From positions 1 to 6,580 of the forward strand of contig MHRX01000046.1 in assembly GCA_001822655.1 (NCBI GenBank): DNA of 6,580 nt, written 5' to 3'. The translations under genes were made by a program, and so were the position numbers. The notes under the pieces were generated by a model that worked only from the letters and a program-made list of their open reading frames with translations, did not search any database and had not been told where the DNA came from. Origin of the DNA: Candidatus Taylorbacteria bacterium RIFCSPLOWO2_01_FULL_45_15b (GTDB lineage: Bacteria > Patescibacteriota > Minisyncoccia > Phycocordibacterales > 01-FULL-45-15b). Below are positions 1 to 5,817 of the stretch, piece by piece. The stretch's first letter is position 1. Each line of letters opens with the position of its first letter.

Positions 1-1010
1 TCAACCTCTCTCTCTATTTTAATTCCGACAATTTCAAATACTTTTTTTTCAACTTCACTCGCCAACACTTCAATATCTTTTGTTACAGCCCCAGATTCGG
101 CCACAATTGCGAGAGGCTGTCGTTCAAAAAGACGGGCGGCACCGACCGCAAAGCCTCGGAGGTTTAAAACTTTATCAAGAATCCATGCAAGAGGAATTTT
201 TATCCTGTCCCCGCCGAATTCAAATTGAGGCATCTCGGGAAATCGCTCTTTGAGTTCGGCGGCTTTTTCAATCGCGATAATCGGATTCTTAAAGAACGAC
301 CCTGCGGTCGGGACGATTTTCCAATCAGGAAGTTTTGCGGTACGAATCTTTATCACCGCTTCTCGGACATCTTGCGGAGAAAGCCTCGAAGAGTAGCTAT
401 CTTTAAAATATTCCTTCAAGTCCTTGTAGCCGATATTTACGCGCCCTTTTGTCTCAAGTTGCAGTGTTATTTTTGTAATGACAGACGAACGCCCCGCCTC
501 TGTCTTAAAGATGCTATGACGATACTCAAACGCACAGTCATTGGCGGTCATTTCTTTTTTTTCACCACTCTTAAGATCAATCACCGACACGGACACAATG
601 ACCTCTCCGATCTCTGACCCATACGCTCCGATATTCTGAACAGGGCCTGCACCTGCTGTGCCCGGAATAAACGAGAGATTCTCCAATCCAAAAATATTCT
701 TACTGCAAGCCAAGTCAACCACGCTGTCCCAAGATTCGCCCGCCGCGGCATCAAAAAAAACAGAATCTCCTTTTTCGCGGAGCATGGTTCCACGCATTTC
801 CATTTTAGCGACGAGACCGCGAAAACCGGAATCTGGAACAAGCACATTCGACCCCTCGCCAAGAAGCGCGAAATCAAGCGAATTATTTTTCGCAAACGTT
901 ACCGCCTCCTGTAAATTTGATTCAGTCTTGATACTACAAAAAAAATCGGCTGGACCGCCGACGCGAAAAGAAGTGTGTGCGCTTAATGGAACATTTCGTT
1001 CAATGGTCAT
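1..1010 (-). CDS. murB: UDP-N-acetylenolpyruvoylglucosamine reductase (MurB), 3' end cut by the window edge
   Basis: MurB is the FAD- and NADPH-dependent cytosolic enzyme that reduces UDP-GlcNAc-enolpyruvate to UDP-MurNAc, the second committed step of peptidoglycan precursor synthesis. My reading of the minus strand gives 336 codons with no stop. The FAD-binding part has GEGSN at residues 51-55 and PVQNIGAYG at 123-131. YRHSIFK follows at 163-169, GSFFKNP at 237-243 and IEREV at 332-336. By alignment with E. coli MurB the catalytic residues are R164, S238 and E335 (E. coli R159, S229, E325), all present. PVQNIGAYG and YRxSIFK match the type I (E. coli-like) form. At 336 residues it is nearly full length, so only a few C-terminal residues should be missing. 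The ATG at 1010 is chosen because it leads directly into NVPLSAHTSFRVGG, the usual MurB N-terminus. No Shine-Dalgarno precedes it. Confidence 0.96.
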   Translation of the reverse strand, partial: MTIERNVPLSAHTSFRVGGPADFFCSIKTESNLQEAVTFAKNNSLDFALLGEGSNVLVPDSGFRGLVAKMEMRGTMLREKGDSVFFDAAAGESWDSVVDLACSKNIFGLENLSFIPGTAGAGPVQNIGAYGSEIGEVIVSVSVIDLKSGEKKEMTANDCAFEYRHSIFKTEAGRSSVITKITLQLETKGRVNIGYKDLKEYFKDSYSSRLSPQDVREAVIKIRTAKLPDWKIVPTAGSFFKNPIIAIEKAAELKERFPEMPQFEFGGDRIKIPLAWILDKVLNLRGFAVGAARLFERQPLAIVAESGAVTKDIEVLASEVEKKVFEIVGIKIEREV

Positions 1011-1020
1011 GTTGTGCCGA

Positions 1021-1026
1021 ATTATG
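1021..1026 (-). promoter_or_regulatory. Possible -10 box of murB (near-leaderless start)
   Basis: On the minus strand CATAAT (5 of 6 to TATAAT) ends 10 nt before the murB ATG, which would put transcription start about 4 nt before the codon. The lack of a Shine-Dalgarno fits a near-leaderless mRNA. The -35 region is poor (TTTTGG at a 17-nt spacing), so this may be chance. The box overlaps one arm of the 12-bp inverted repeat. Confidence 0.3.
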
Positions 1027-1083
1027 GTTGGCGGGAGCTGGCTCCAAAACAAATGTCTTATGTGAGTGCTGCCGCCAACCATA
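1023..1083. repeat. 12-bp perfect inverted repeat next to the murB start
   Basis: TATGGTTGGCGG (1023-1034) is mirrored exactly by CCGCCAACCATA (1072-1083), with 37 nt between. A second small palindrome, GGAG-CTGG-CTCC (1034-1045), lies just inside the left arm. The right arm overlaps the end of a possible 45-residue ORF and the left arm overlaps a possible murB -10 box. It could be an operator, a leader RNA stem or a short REP/MITE-like element. It is not a tRNA: it is too short and has no T-arm. Confidence 0.75.
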
Positions 1084-1195
1084 GCCGAGCGCAACTCATA
1101 GAGAAGTATACGATAAACAATCCAACCACGTATTTTTTTGTCCACAGCTCATCCCAACCGAAAGCACCGAGGTACAGAATAACTTTTATTTGCAT
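1058..1195 (-). CDS. Possible 45-residue peptide with one membrane segment
   Basis: An ATG at 1195 opens 45 codons ending in TAA at 1058-1060. The peptide begins MQIKVILYLGAFGWDELW and has a charged TKK at residues 19-21, then a hydrophobic stretch from about 23 to 44 that could cross the membrane. No Shine-Dalgarno is visible; GAAG lies 8 nt upstream. Its stop is 47 nt from the murB start, so it could sit in the same transcript. Its last codons form one arm of the 12-bp inverted repeat. I do not recognise a family, and a frame of this length can arise by chance. Confidence 0.22.
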   Translation of the reverse strand: MQIKVILYLGAFGWDELWTKKYVVGLFIVYFSMSCARLWLAAALT

Positions 1196-1250
1196 TTAAA
1201 CACTTCAAGGAGGCTCGTAGCGAGGCCCATATTCCAGAATCGGCGCTCAG

Positions 1251-1308
1251 TTTAATATTTGCAGCAAAATGAGTCTATGGGAATAGGCTCATTTTGAGCA
1301 AATATAAA
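1251..1308 (+). repeat. Long imperfect palindrome (hairpin with GGGA loop)
   Basis: The inner stem 1265-1278 pairs with 1283-1296 over 14 bp around a 4-nt loop, GGGA (1279-1282). The outer stem 1251-1262 pairs with 1298-1308, with a bulged A at 1254, and a small internal loop separates the two. As plus-strand RNA the one non-Watson-Crick position is a U-G wobble and the loop is a GNRA tetraloop. On the minus strand that position is an A-C mismatch. No T-run follows on either strand, so it is not a standard terminator. Alternatives are a MITE-like or REP-like repeat, or the end of an RNA. Confidence 0.75.
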
Positions 1309-1344
1309 ACGCAAAACCCGTTCCAAGGAGGACGGGTCTTACGC
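1303..1344 (-). terminator. Rho-independent terminator of the candidate small RNA
   Basis: On the minus strand GCGUAAGACCCGU (1344-1332) pairs with ACGGGUUUUGCGU (1321-1309): 13 pairs, three of them G-U. The 10-nt loop is CCUCCUUGGA. The tail continues UUUAUAUUU. The U-rich 3' arm and tail fit intrinsic termination, although the U-run is interrupted by A residues. Confidence 0.6.
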
Positions 1345-1397
1345 AGACATTCGTTTTGTTTTGGGCCAATTCAAACTCTTTCGAATTAGCACTCACC
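1303..1397 (-). ncRNA. Candidate small RNA of about 90 nt
   Basis: This stretch lies between a minus-strand promoter and a terminator-like hairpin and has no credible gene. Predicted start is GGUGAGUGC near 1397. A first stem pairs 1380-1387 with 1368-1375 (AAUUCGAA/UUUGAAUU, one G-U pair, loop AGAG). An unpaired A-rich linker follows, then the 13-bp terminal hairpin. Both stems contain G-U pairs that would be A-C mismatches on the other strand, which supports a minus-strand RNA. A GTG-started 17-codon frame ends just before the last hairpin, so a leader peptide is an alternative. I match it to no known RNA family. Confidence 0.45.
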
Positions 1398-1412
1398 TTA
1401 GTAGTATGCTCG
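1386..1412 (-). promoter_or_regulatory. CIRCE-like (HrcA operator-like) site
   Basis: The canonical CIRCE is TTAGCACTC-N9-GAGTGCTAA. Here the minus strand has GAGTGCTAA complete (9 of 9, at 1394-1386), a spacer of exactly nine bases, and CGAGCATAC (5 of 9) in the other half. It covers the -10 box and predicted start, where HrcA operators normally act. One half is degenerate, so binding is uncertain. No heat-shock gene follows. Confidence 0.4.
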
Positions 1413-1430
1413 GATACAGGGGAAAGTCAA
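1403..1430 (-). promoter_or_regulatory. Promoter of the candidate small RNA
   Basis: On the minus strand TTGACT (5 of 6, at 1430-1425) and CATACT (4 of 6, at 1408-1403) are separated by 16 nt. The predicted start is near 1396-1397. It begins about 25 nt past the terminator of the preceding GT-B gene, so it opens a new transcription unit. Confidence 0.6.
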
Positions 1431-1456
1431 GACCCCACTCGGGAAAAACACGTAAT

Positions 1457-1483
1457 AAAAAACCGGCTCACTAAAGAGCCGGT
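1457..1483 (-). terminator. Rho-independent terminator of the GT-B-like gene
   Basis: On the minus strand ACCGGCTC pairs with GAGCCGGT (8 bp) around a 6-nt loop, followed by TTTTT. The stop codon TAG of the gene (1473-1471) lies inside the loop, and the 5' arm encodes the last residues. No T-run lies on the other side, so it works in one direction only. Confidence 0.9.
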
Positions 1484-2508
1484 GTATTGGAGTCAATGAT
1501 GGTAAAGATGTTTTTCAAAACCTCACCCTTTCTCTCAATCTTTGGAAAATGCTTTTCTTGCATGAGAAGACCTGTCCTAAACAAAATACTATTCCGGTCC
1601 AATAAAAGTCGGGTGATTTTTTTGAGATCCCCAAGAGTGCCTGTTTCGAAGGACGCCCCTTGTTTACTCAAAAACCACGGGTACGCGCCATTTACCCGGA
1701 GCCGACTTCTCGCAAGCGGCTGAATGTAGTCAATCACCGGTTTTCCTGCATACGCAGCGGCGACGCCCGTTGTTGACGCGCACTGGATCACAAGCTCGCA
1801 CTCGCGCACAAGATCGGTGGAAGCAATACCCGGCGGACAAATGATCGCTCTGCCAAATTCTGCGAACTCCGAATAATATCGAGGTTCTAAGATATCGCCT
1901 CCGTGAAGACATAGGACGATTTTAATTTTTGAAGTCATTCCAAGTCCCTGAAGCGCGAGAATCGCATCATTGAAAAGAGGGAAATTGACCATCGGGCTCT
2001 TTGTCCCGGCACAGAGGACAAATGTTTCGTCTGAAGACAATCCCAATTTATTTTTCATCTTTCCCGCATCCGCGCCTGAAAAACAAAAACTTTCCCACCA
2101 GGGGTTGCCGACCGCGTGAATCTTGGCTTTAGGAAAAGTTCTCCGCGCGAGCGCTCTCACGTCTTCTGTGGGAATGAGTACCTGCACCGCTTTATTTGAA
2201 AAAGCCTTTTTGTAGAAAGGGCGACAAACACTCGTTGGAAGATCCGCAAAGAGATAAACTGTTTGCCCTGCCGCATATGCCGCGAGGCCAGCCTCAATTT
2301 CAAGCCTCGAAAGTTTTTCATTTGAAGACATTCCGAGAAACGTGGCGCGGGCGAATCGAACATCCTTAAGAACCTCCTGTTCGTCGAGAGCGCCCGGTTT
2401 CCCAAAAGCCAAATGCGTGCAAGAAACAAACTTCCGAGGTGCATCCCTTGCAATAATTTCAAAAATGTTGGAGCCTGCGATATCTTGAGAAATGAAGCAG
2501 AGTTTCAA
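1471..2508 (-). CDS. GT-B-fold glycosyltransferase/epimerase-like protein, specific function unknown
   Basis: A soluble 345-residue protein without signal peptide or membrane segments. The arrangement suggests a two-domain GT-B fold as in MurG, UDP-GlcNAc 2-epimerase and related enzymes. The N-terminal half has alternating strands and helices ending in HAVGNPWWESF (131-141). A new strand, ETFVLCAGTKSP (161-172), opens the second domain. CASTTGVAAAYAGKPVIDY (243-261) has the small-residue turn, helix and GxP pattern with which this fold binds the nucleotide-sugar diphosphate. The role is inferred from fold pattern only; donor and acceptor are unknown. Start: the codon at 2508 is TTG, supported by AAGGA 6 nt upstream and by the typical MKLCFISQDIAGSN beginning of such folds. 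The Wzy_C/TPR gene ends 85 nt upstream with no clear terminator, so the two may be co-transcribed and share a surface-glycan pathway. Confidence 0.7.
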   Translation of the reverse strand: MKLCFISQDIAGSNIFEIIARDAPRKFVSCTHLAFGKPGALDEQEVLKDVRFARATFLGMSSNEKLSRLEIEAGLAAYAAGQTVYLFADLPTSVCRPFYKKAFSNKAVQVLIPTEDVRALARRTFPKAKIHAVGNPWWESFCFSGADAGKMKNKLGLSSDETFVLCAGTKSPMVNFPLFNDAILALQGLGMTSKIKIVLCLHGGDILEPRYYSEFAEFGRAIICPPGIASTDLVRECELVIQCASTTGVAAAYAGKPVIDYIQPLARSRLRVNGAYPWFLSKQGASFETGTLGDLKKITRLLLDRNSILFRTGLLMQEKHFPKIERKGEVLKNIFTIIDSNTPAL

Positions 2509-2519
2509 TCGTATTCCTT
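2509..2519 (-). promoter_or_regulatory. Shine-Dalgarno site that decides a TTG start
   Basis: AAGGA at 2519-2515 is spaced 6 nt from the TTG at 2508-2506. The next in-frame ATG is at residue 60, inside the first domain, so TTG is the best start. Confidence 0.7.
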
Positions 2520-2593
2520 ATTTTAAAGTTCAGTCTGAAAATACCCTACCGTATCGGGACAAAATATCAAGTCGCGTTATCGATTAATCCAAT

Positions 2594-4768
2594 CTATTGA
2601 GGATTTCTTCCCGCCCGAATTTCTTTAATAAGATTTTCTGCCTGCTCTTTGAATTCAGGATTTAGTTCTATTGCCTTTTGAAGTTCGGCGATGGCTTGGT
2701 TGCGCGCATTAATATTGAGATAAGCCGCCGCAAGCGACACATGAAGCTGGGCGTTATCGGGATCGAATTCTATCTTATTTTTCCAAAACGCAACTACCCG
2801 CTCGTTCGCCTTCGCATGCACGTACGCATTGACCAGTCGATCATCATCAGGAAATTTATCGCCGTATACTTGCTTTAGAATTTCGTCGGATGTTTCAATG
2901 TCTCCAGCATAAACGAGTGCGACGGAGTACAGCACTGCGGCCTCCTTAAATTGCGGAGCCAGATCATACGCTTTCTTTAGAATTTCCGCACCCTTCGCGA
3001 ACTCGCCCTTATTGATGTGCGTCGCCCCAAGTTCGAACAGAATAATTTGCTTTTTTGGTGAAAGTTCATGGGCTTTGTCGAGGTGGACAATCGCATCATT
3101 TACCTGATTAAAGCGATTTAGAAATGAACCGAAAAACAATTCGTAACGGGCATCGCGCGGGACATCAGCGGTAAGTCTTTGCAGTTCTCGTCTTGCAGAG
3201 TCATAGAAAGCTTTCTTTGTTTCATCGGGAAGAGTTGCGCGAGCAATTTGATAAGAGGTTTGCGTCAAATTCTCTACGATTTCCTGCCTCCCCCTATTGT
3301 ATCTCAAGGCTTCCTCAAACAACTCAAGATTTCGAACTGCGCCATCGGTTTGGGGCTGAATGGCCTGAATGAGCGTGGTGCTTGCGGCATATGTCTTGTA
3401 ATTCACAAAATAAACTGAAGCGATGAGAAGAATGACGATCGCCGGGGTTGCAAAAGCATTCTGTGATTTCATCGCATCAAAAAACTTTGGTACGACTTCC
3501 CGGGATTCGAGAGTTTTACTATGAATAAGTGCGAGAATGCTGAAGAATAAAATATAACTCGTGATATTGTCGAAGACGGTAAGATTTTGAAAAAAGTAGC
3601 CGGCCAAAAGTCCGCTCATGATACTTTTTTCGAGAACGCCCCATGAAGCAACTTTCCATATGCCCCGGAAAGCGAAATAAAGAATTGAGAGATATGCCAG
3701 AAGTCCGAGAATTCCTCCGGCAATTAGCCAGTCGAAAATAATATTATGCGTTCGATCAAACCACTGTTCCTGCGTGTACATTTCCGGATTGTAGTATTTG
3801 TTGAAAGCAAAATTAAAACTCTCCTGACCCCAGCCCAAAATAGGCCGATCCTGGAAACCTTTCCACGCCATCTCCCAGACTCGTGTTCGAGGAGTCAACG
3901 CATCGAGCGAGATTGAGGCAATACGAGACAAAACAAGACTGCCCCTCACAAATTCGGTGTCTTTGACGGAATAAAATAATCCTCCGAGAACGACGAGAGC
4001 GATAATGCCACCCGTCGCGTATTTTCGATACTTGGTGCCAGACCCTGCCGCAAGAGCAAGTGTTATACAAGCAACAAGAAGACCGAATAAAAGTCCGAGC
4101 ATTGCTCCTCGAGTGGCGGTGAAATAAAGAATAATCAGATCCATGATGATGACGACACCGTAGAGCACTTGGGAAATTCTGTGAGCCTTGTCTTTTACAA
4201 TAAGAAACAACCCCATAAAGACATGGAACATCATATATACCGCAAGATAGATTGCATTACCAAATGTCGCGTCGAGTCGTACACCGCCTTGGTTGATTTT
4301 GATATCACCGTTGAGTTGAAGAAATCCGTAAATTGCCATGATCGCGCTCGCGGCGAGTGATACTCTCCAGAAATTCATCCAGAGCTTGTCTTTCAGCATC
4401 ACTGAACCGGCGACAAAAAAATAAAGTGCGAGGTGAAAAATGGTAACAAACCCTTCCATGCGTTCAAAATTGCTCCAAAAACTTTTGAAAATATTAGGAC
4501 TTAAAAGATCGGCGATAAAGATTATGCCGAGAAACACAGAGACGCTGAAAAAAAGTTTTGATTGTCTAGGTCGGTATTCTTCGCGATACAAGCACAATAT
4601 AAGCCAGGCGGCTGTAATTATTTCAACGAGAAGTCTGAATACTTCATTTTTTCCGGTGATAAATGGAAAAGCTTGAGAATATGAAACAATAAAAGGGATA
4701 AATGGCAGTAAAAATATACCTCCCAACACTATCCAATAAGCGACATCCGACGTTGTTCGTGAATTCAT
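2594..4768 (-). CDS. O-antigen ligase/polymerase-like membrane protein (Wzy_C) with C-terminal TPR repeats
   Basis: A 724-residue protein of the WaaL/Wzy/PglL superfamily, integral membrane enzymes that transfer or polymerise polyprenyl-linked glycans on the outer face of the cytoplasmic membrane. Residues 10-460 hold about a dozen hydrophobic helices. The Wzy_C core has FTATRGAMLG (216-225) and a large extracytoplasmic loop ending in RTHN (339-342), then DWLIAGGILGLLAYL (346-360). R220 and H341 match the arginine and histidine important in WaaL. A last helix (about 440-456) leads to a C-terminal region of about 260 residues with TPR-like units near 541-573, 576-607, 608-640 and 672-706; the last (AAAYLNINARNQAIAELQKA) is the clearest. 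The TPRs probably bind an acceptor protein or other glycan machinery. Whether it is a ligase, polymerase or protein O-glycosyltransferase cannot be told from sequence. The ATG at 4768 has no Shine-Dalgarno; a -10 box lies 7 nt upstream. Stop is TAG. Confidence 0.88.
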   Translation of the reverse strand: MNSRTTSDVAYWIVLGGIFLLPFIPFIVSYSQAFPFITGKNEVFRLLVEIITAAWLILCLYREEYRPRQSKLFFSVSVFLGIIFIADLLSPNIFKSFWSNFERMEGFVTIFHLALYFFVAGSVMLKDKLWMNFWRVSLAASAIMAIYGFLQLNGDIKINQGGVRLDATFGNAIYLAVYMMFHVFMGLFLIVKDKAHRISQVLYGVVIIMDLIILYFTATRGAMLGLLFGLLVACITLALAAGSGTKYRKYATGGIIALVVLGGLFYSVKDTEFVRGSLVLSRIASISLDALTPRTRVWEMAWKGFQDRPILGWGQESFNFAFNKYYNPEMYTQEQWFDRTHNIIFDWLIAGGILGLLAYLSILYFAFRGIWKVASWGVLEKSIMSGLLAGYFFQNLTVFDNITSYILFFSILALIHSKTLESREVVPKFFDAMKSQNAFATPAIVILLIASVYFVNYKTYAASTTLIQAIQPQTDGAVRNLELFEEALRYNRGRQEIVENLTQTSYQIARATLPDETKKAFYDSARRELQRLTADVPRDARYELFFGSFLNRFNQVNDAIVHLDKAHELSPKKQIILFELGATHINKGEFAKGAEILKKAYDLAPQFKEAAVLYSVALVYAGDIETSDEILKQVYGDKFPDDDRLVNAYVHAKANERVVAFWKNKIEFDPDNAQLHVSLAAAYLNINARNQAIAELQKAIELNPEFKEQAENLIKEIRAGRNPQ

Positions 4769-4775
4769 GGCAGAA

Positions 4776-4784
4776 ACTATAGCA
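4776..4784 (-). promoter_or_regulatory. Extended -10 promoter giving a leaderless Wzy_C/TPR mRNA
   Basis: On the minus strand TGC-TATAGT (TATAGT 5 of 6, with the TGn extension) ends 7 nt before the ATG. Transcription would start at or within one base of the start codon. The -35 region is only a T-run, as expected when an extended -10 carries recognition. It begins just after the terminator of the transporter gene. Confidence 0.55.
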
Positions 4785-4798
4785 TGAGTTTTTGGTAG

Positions 4799-4822
4799 AA
4801 AAAAGCCACCTTGATCAGGTGG
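4799..4822 (-). terminator. Rho-independent terminator of the EamA transporter gene
   Basis: On the minus strand CCACCT (4822-4817) pairs with AGGTGG (4811-4806) around the loop GATCA, followed by a C and TTTTTT. It starts 16 nt after the transporter stop codon and separates it from the Wzy_C/TPR gene. Confidence 0.85.
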
Positions 4823-4838
4823 TTTGAATTTGAACTGT

Positions 4839-5771
4839 TTACGCGTTCTTCAGTTTAAGCCGCGCAGTCACTGTCTTCCACGTCGAAGGATCAAAGAGAA
4901 TAAACGATACCAGGTACAAAACTACGCCAAATACTTTCCCCGGCGTCAGCGATTCTTGAAAGAACACAATACCCGCAAACATCGCGGTAATGAGGTAGAC
5001 TGCATTCATGACGAGCTTCTTCAGGGCAATGGTGCCGCCTCCGCGATACGCAAACAAATTGAATGTCCACATCGCCACAACAATGAAACCCACAATCACC
5101 GACACGGCGACAAGTGTGAGCAGTCGATCTTGCGAGATTGAAGCAGTGAACCCCTTACCGAGAATTAACGTGCCGGCTCCGCCAAGTACGACCTGCACAA
5201 CACCACCCCAGAAGTTTTTTACAAATGGGTCGATATTCTGGATTTTTTGCGTGATGGCTTGATTAATTGCAAGCATTACTGCTATCGCAATTGACATCCA
5301 GACCCAAACCGGGAGTGTGGAAGCTTCGCGGAGCGATGGCGAACCTAAAATGACGTACCCCGCAAGAATTCCTATCGCCATTCCAATCCACTGGCGCCCG
5401 ACTAAAGGGTGTTTGAAAAACACTCTGTCAATGAGCGCACCGGGGATGATAGACAAGGTGATAAGAAAAACACTTACCCCGATATCCCCTTCATAGACGA
5501 AAGTCGCGAATCCAAGTGCCGTAATCGCCATCGCAAAAAGACCAAAAAGACATGCGCCGATAACATTTTGACGAGTGTCCAAAACTCTGCGGTTTTGTCT
5601 TTTCGCAACGATAAAACCTACCGAAGCCTGAACCAAACCGACGAGGAACGTAGCAAAAAAAGCATGGGCAAGAGTCGTAGAAACGATTCCCGCGGCCTTT
5701 TGCAGGCTCTTCGCAACAGTTTTTGAAAGAGCTTCACCAACAGTAAAAATCATCCATTTTTGTCCAATCAT
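4839..5771 (-). CDS. EamA-type (drug/metabolite transporter superfamily) permease
   Basis: A 310-residue protein with about ten hydrophobic segments in two halves (roughly 5-150 and 155-295), the usual size and internal duplication of EamA/DMT transporters in the cytoplasmic membrane. The C-terminal FFQESLTPGKVFGVVLYLVSF (270-290) matches the family pattern FxxE-x-LT-x-x-x-x-x-G before the last helix. GEALSKTVAKSLQK (12-25) resembles the lysine-bearing end of the first helix. Substrates in this superfamily include amino acids, nucleotide sugars and other metabolites, and nothing here shows which. The ATG at 5771 has AAAGG 6 nt upstream and a strong promoter before that. Stop is TAA, followed by its own terminator, so it is a single-gene unit. 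Divergent to the unknown gene on the right. Confidence 0.85.
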   Translation of the reverse strand: MIGQKWMIFTVGEALSKTVAKSLQKAAGIVSTTLAHAFFATFLVGLVQASVGFIVAKRQNRRVLDTRQNVIGACLFGLFAMAITALGFATFVYEGDIGVSVFLITLSIIPGALIDRVFFKHPLVGRQWIGMAIGILAGYVILGSPSLREASTLPVWVWMSIAIAVMLAINQAITQKIQNIDPFVKNFWGGVVQVVLGGAGTLILGKGFTASISQDRLLTLVAVSVIVGFIVVAMWTFNLFAYRGGGTIALKKLVMNAVYLITAMFAGIVFFQESLTPGKVFGVVLYLVSFILFDPSTWKTVTARLKLKNA

Positions 5772-5817
5772 TACTTACCTTTCGATATGTGGAAATTAAC
5801 CTTTGAATCCGCAGACC

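Larger units (their letters stand above)
1011..1470. other. 460-base intergenic region with several structured elements
   Basis: This gap separates the GT-B gene from murB and holds no long reading frame of convincing coding character. From right to left it contains the T-tract of the terminator of the upstream gene, a promoter with a CIRCE-like site, a candidate small RNA ending in a strong hairpin, a long palindrome, a stretch (1196-1250) with a second CCTCCTTG motif on the minus strand, a short ORF and a 12-bp inverted repeat. I recognise no tRNA, 6S, SRP, tmRNA or RNase P RNA. Confidence 0.8.

Noticed and set aside
225..1065. Plus-strand open frames across the murB region (225-617 and 658-1065)
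   Set aside because: They are antisense shadows of murB, whose minus-strand frame carries all family motifs.
1023..1083. tRNA-like arms ending in CCA
   Set aside because: The arms enclose only 37 nt and there is no anticodon arm or T-loop.
1023..1083. Integron attC site
   Set aside because: The arms do not contain the RYYYAAC/GTTRRRY core sites and no cassette structure or integrase is present.
1014..1199. 61-residue plus-strand frame in the murB upstream gap
   Set aside because: No ribosome site, low-complexity composition, and it runs through the inverted repeat; no sign of coding.
2509..2593. Promoter or terminator between the Wzy_C/TPR and GT-B-like genes
   Set aside because: Only a small CCG-ATA-CGG stem without T-run and poorly matched -35/-10 pairs are present.
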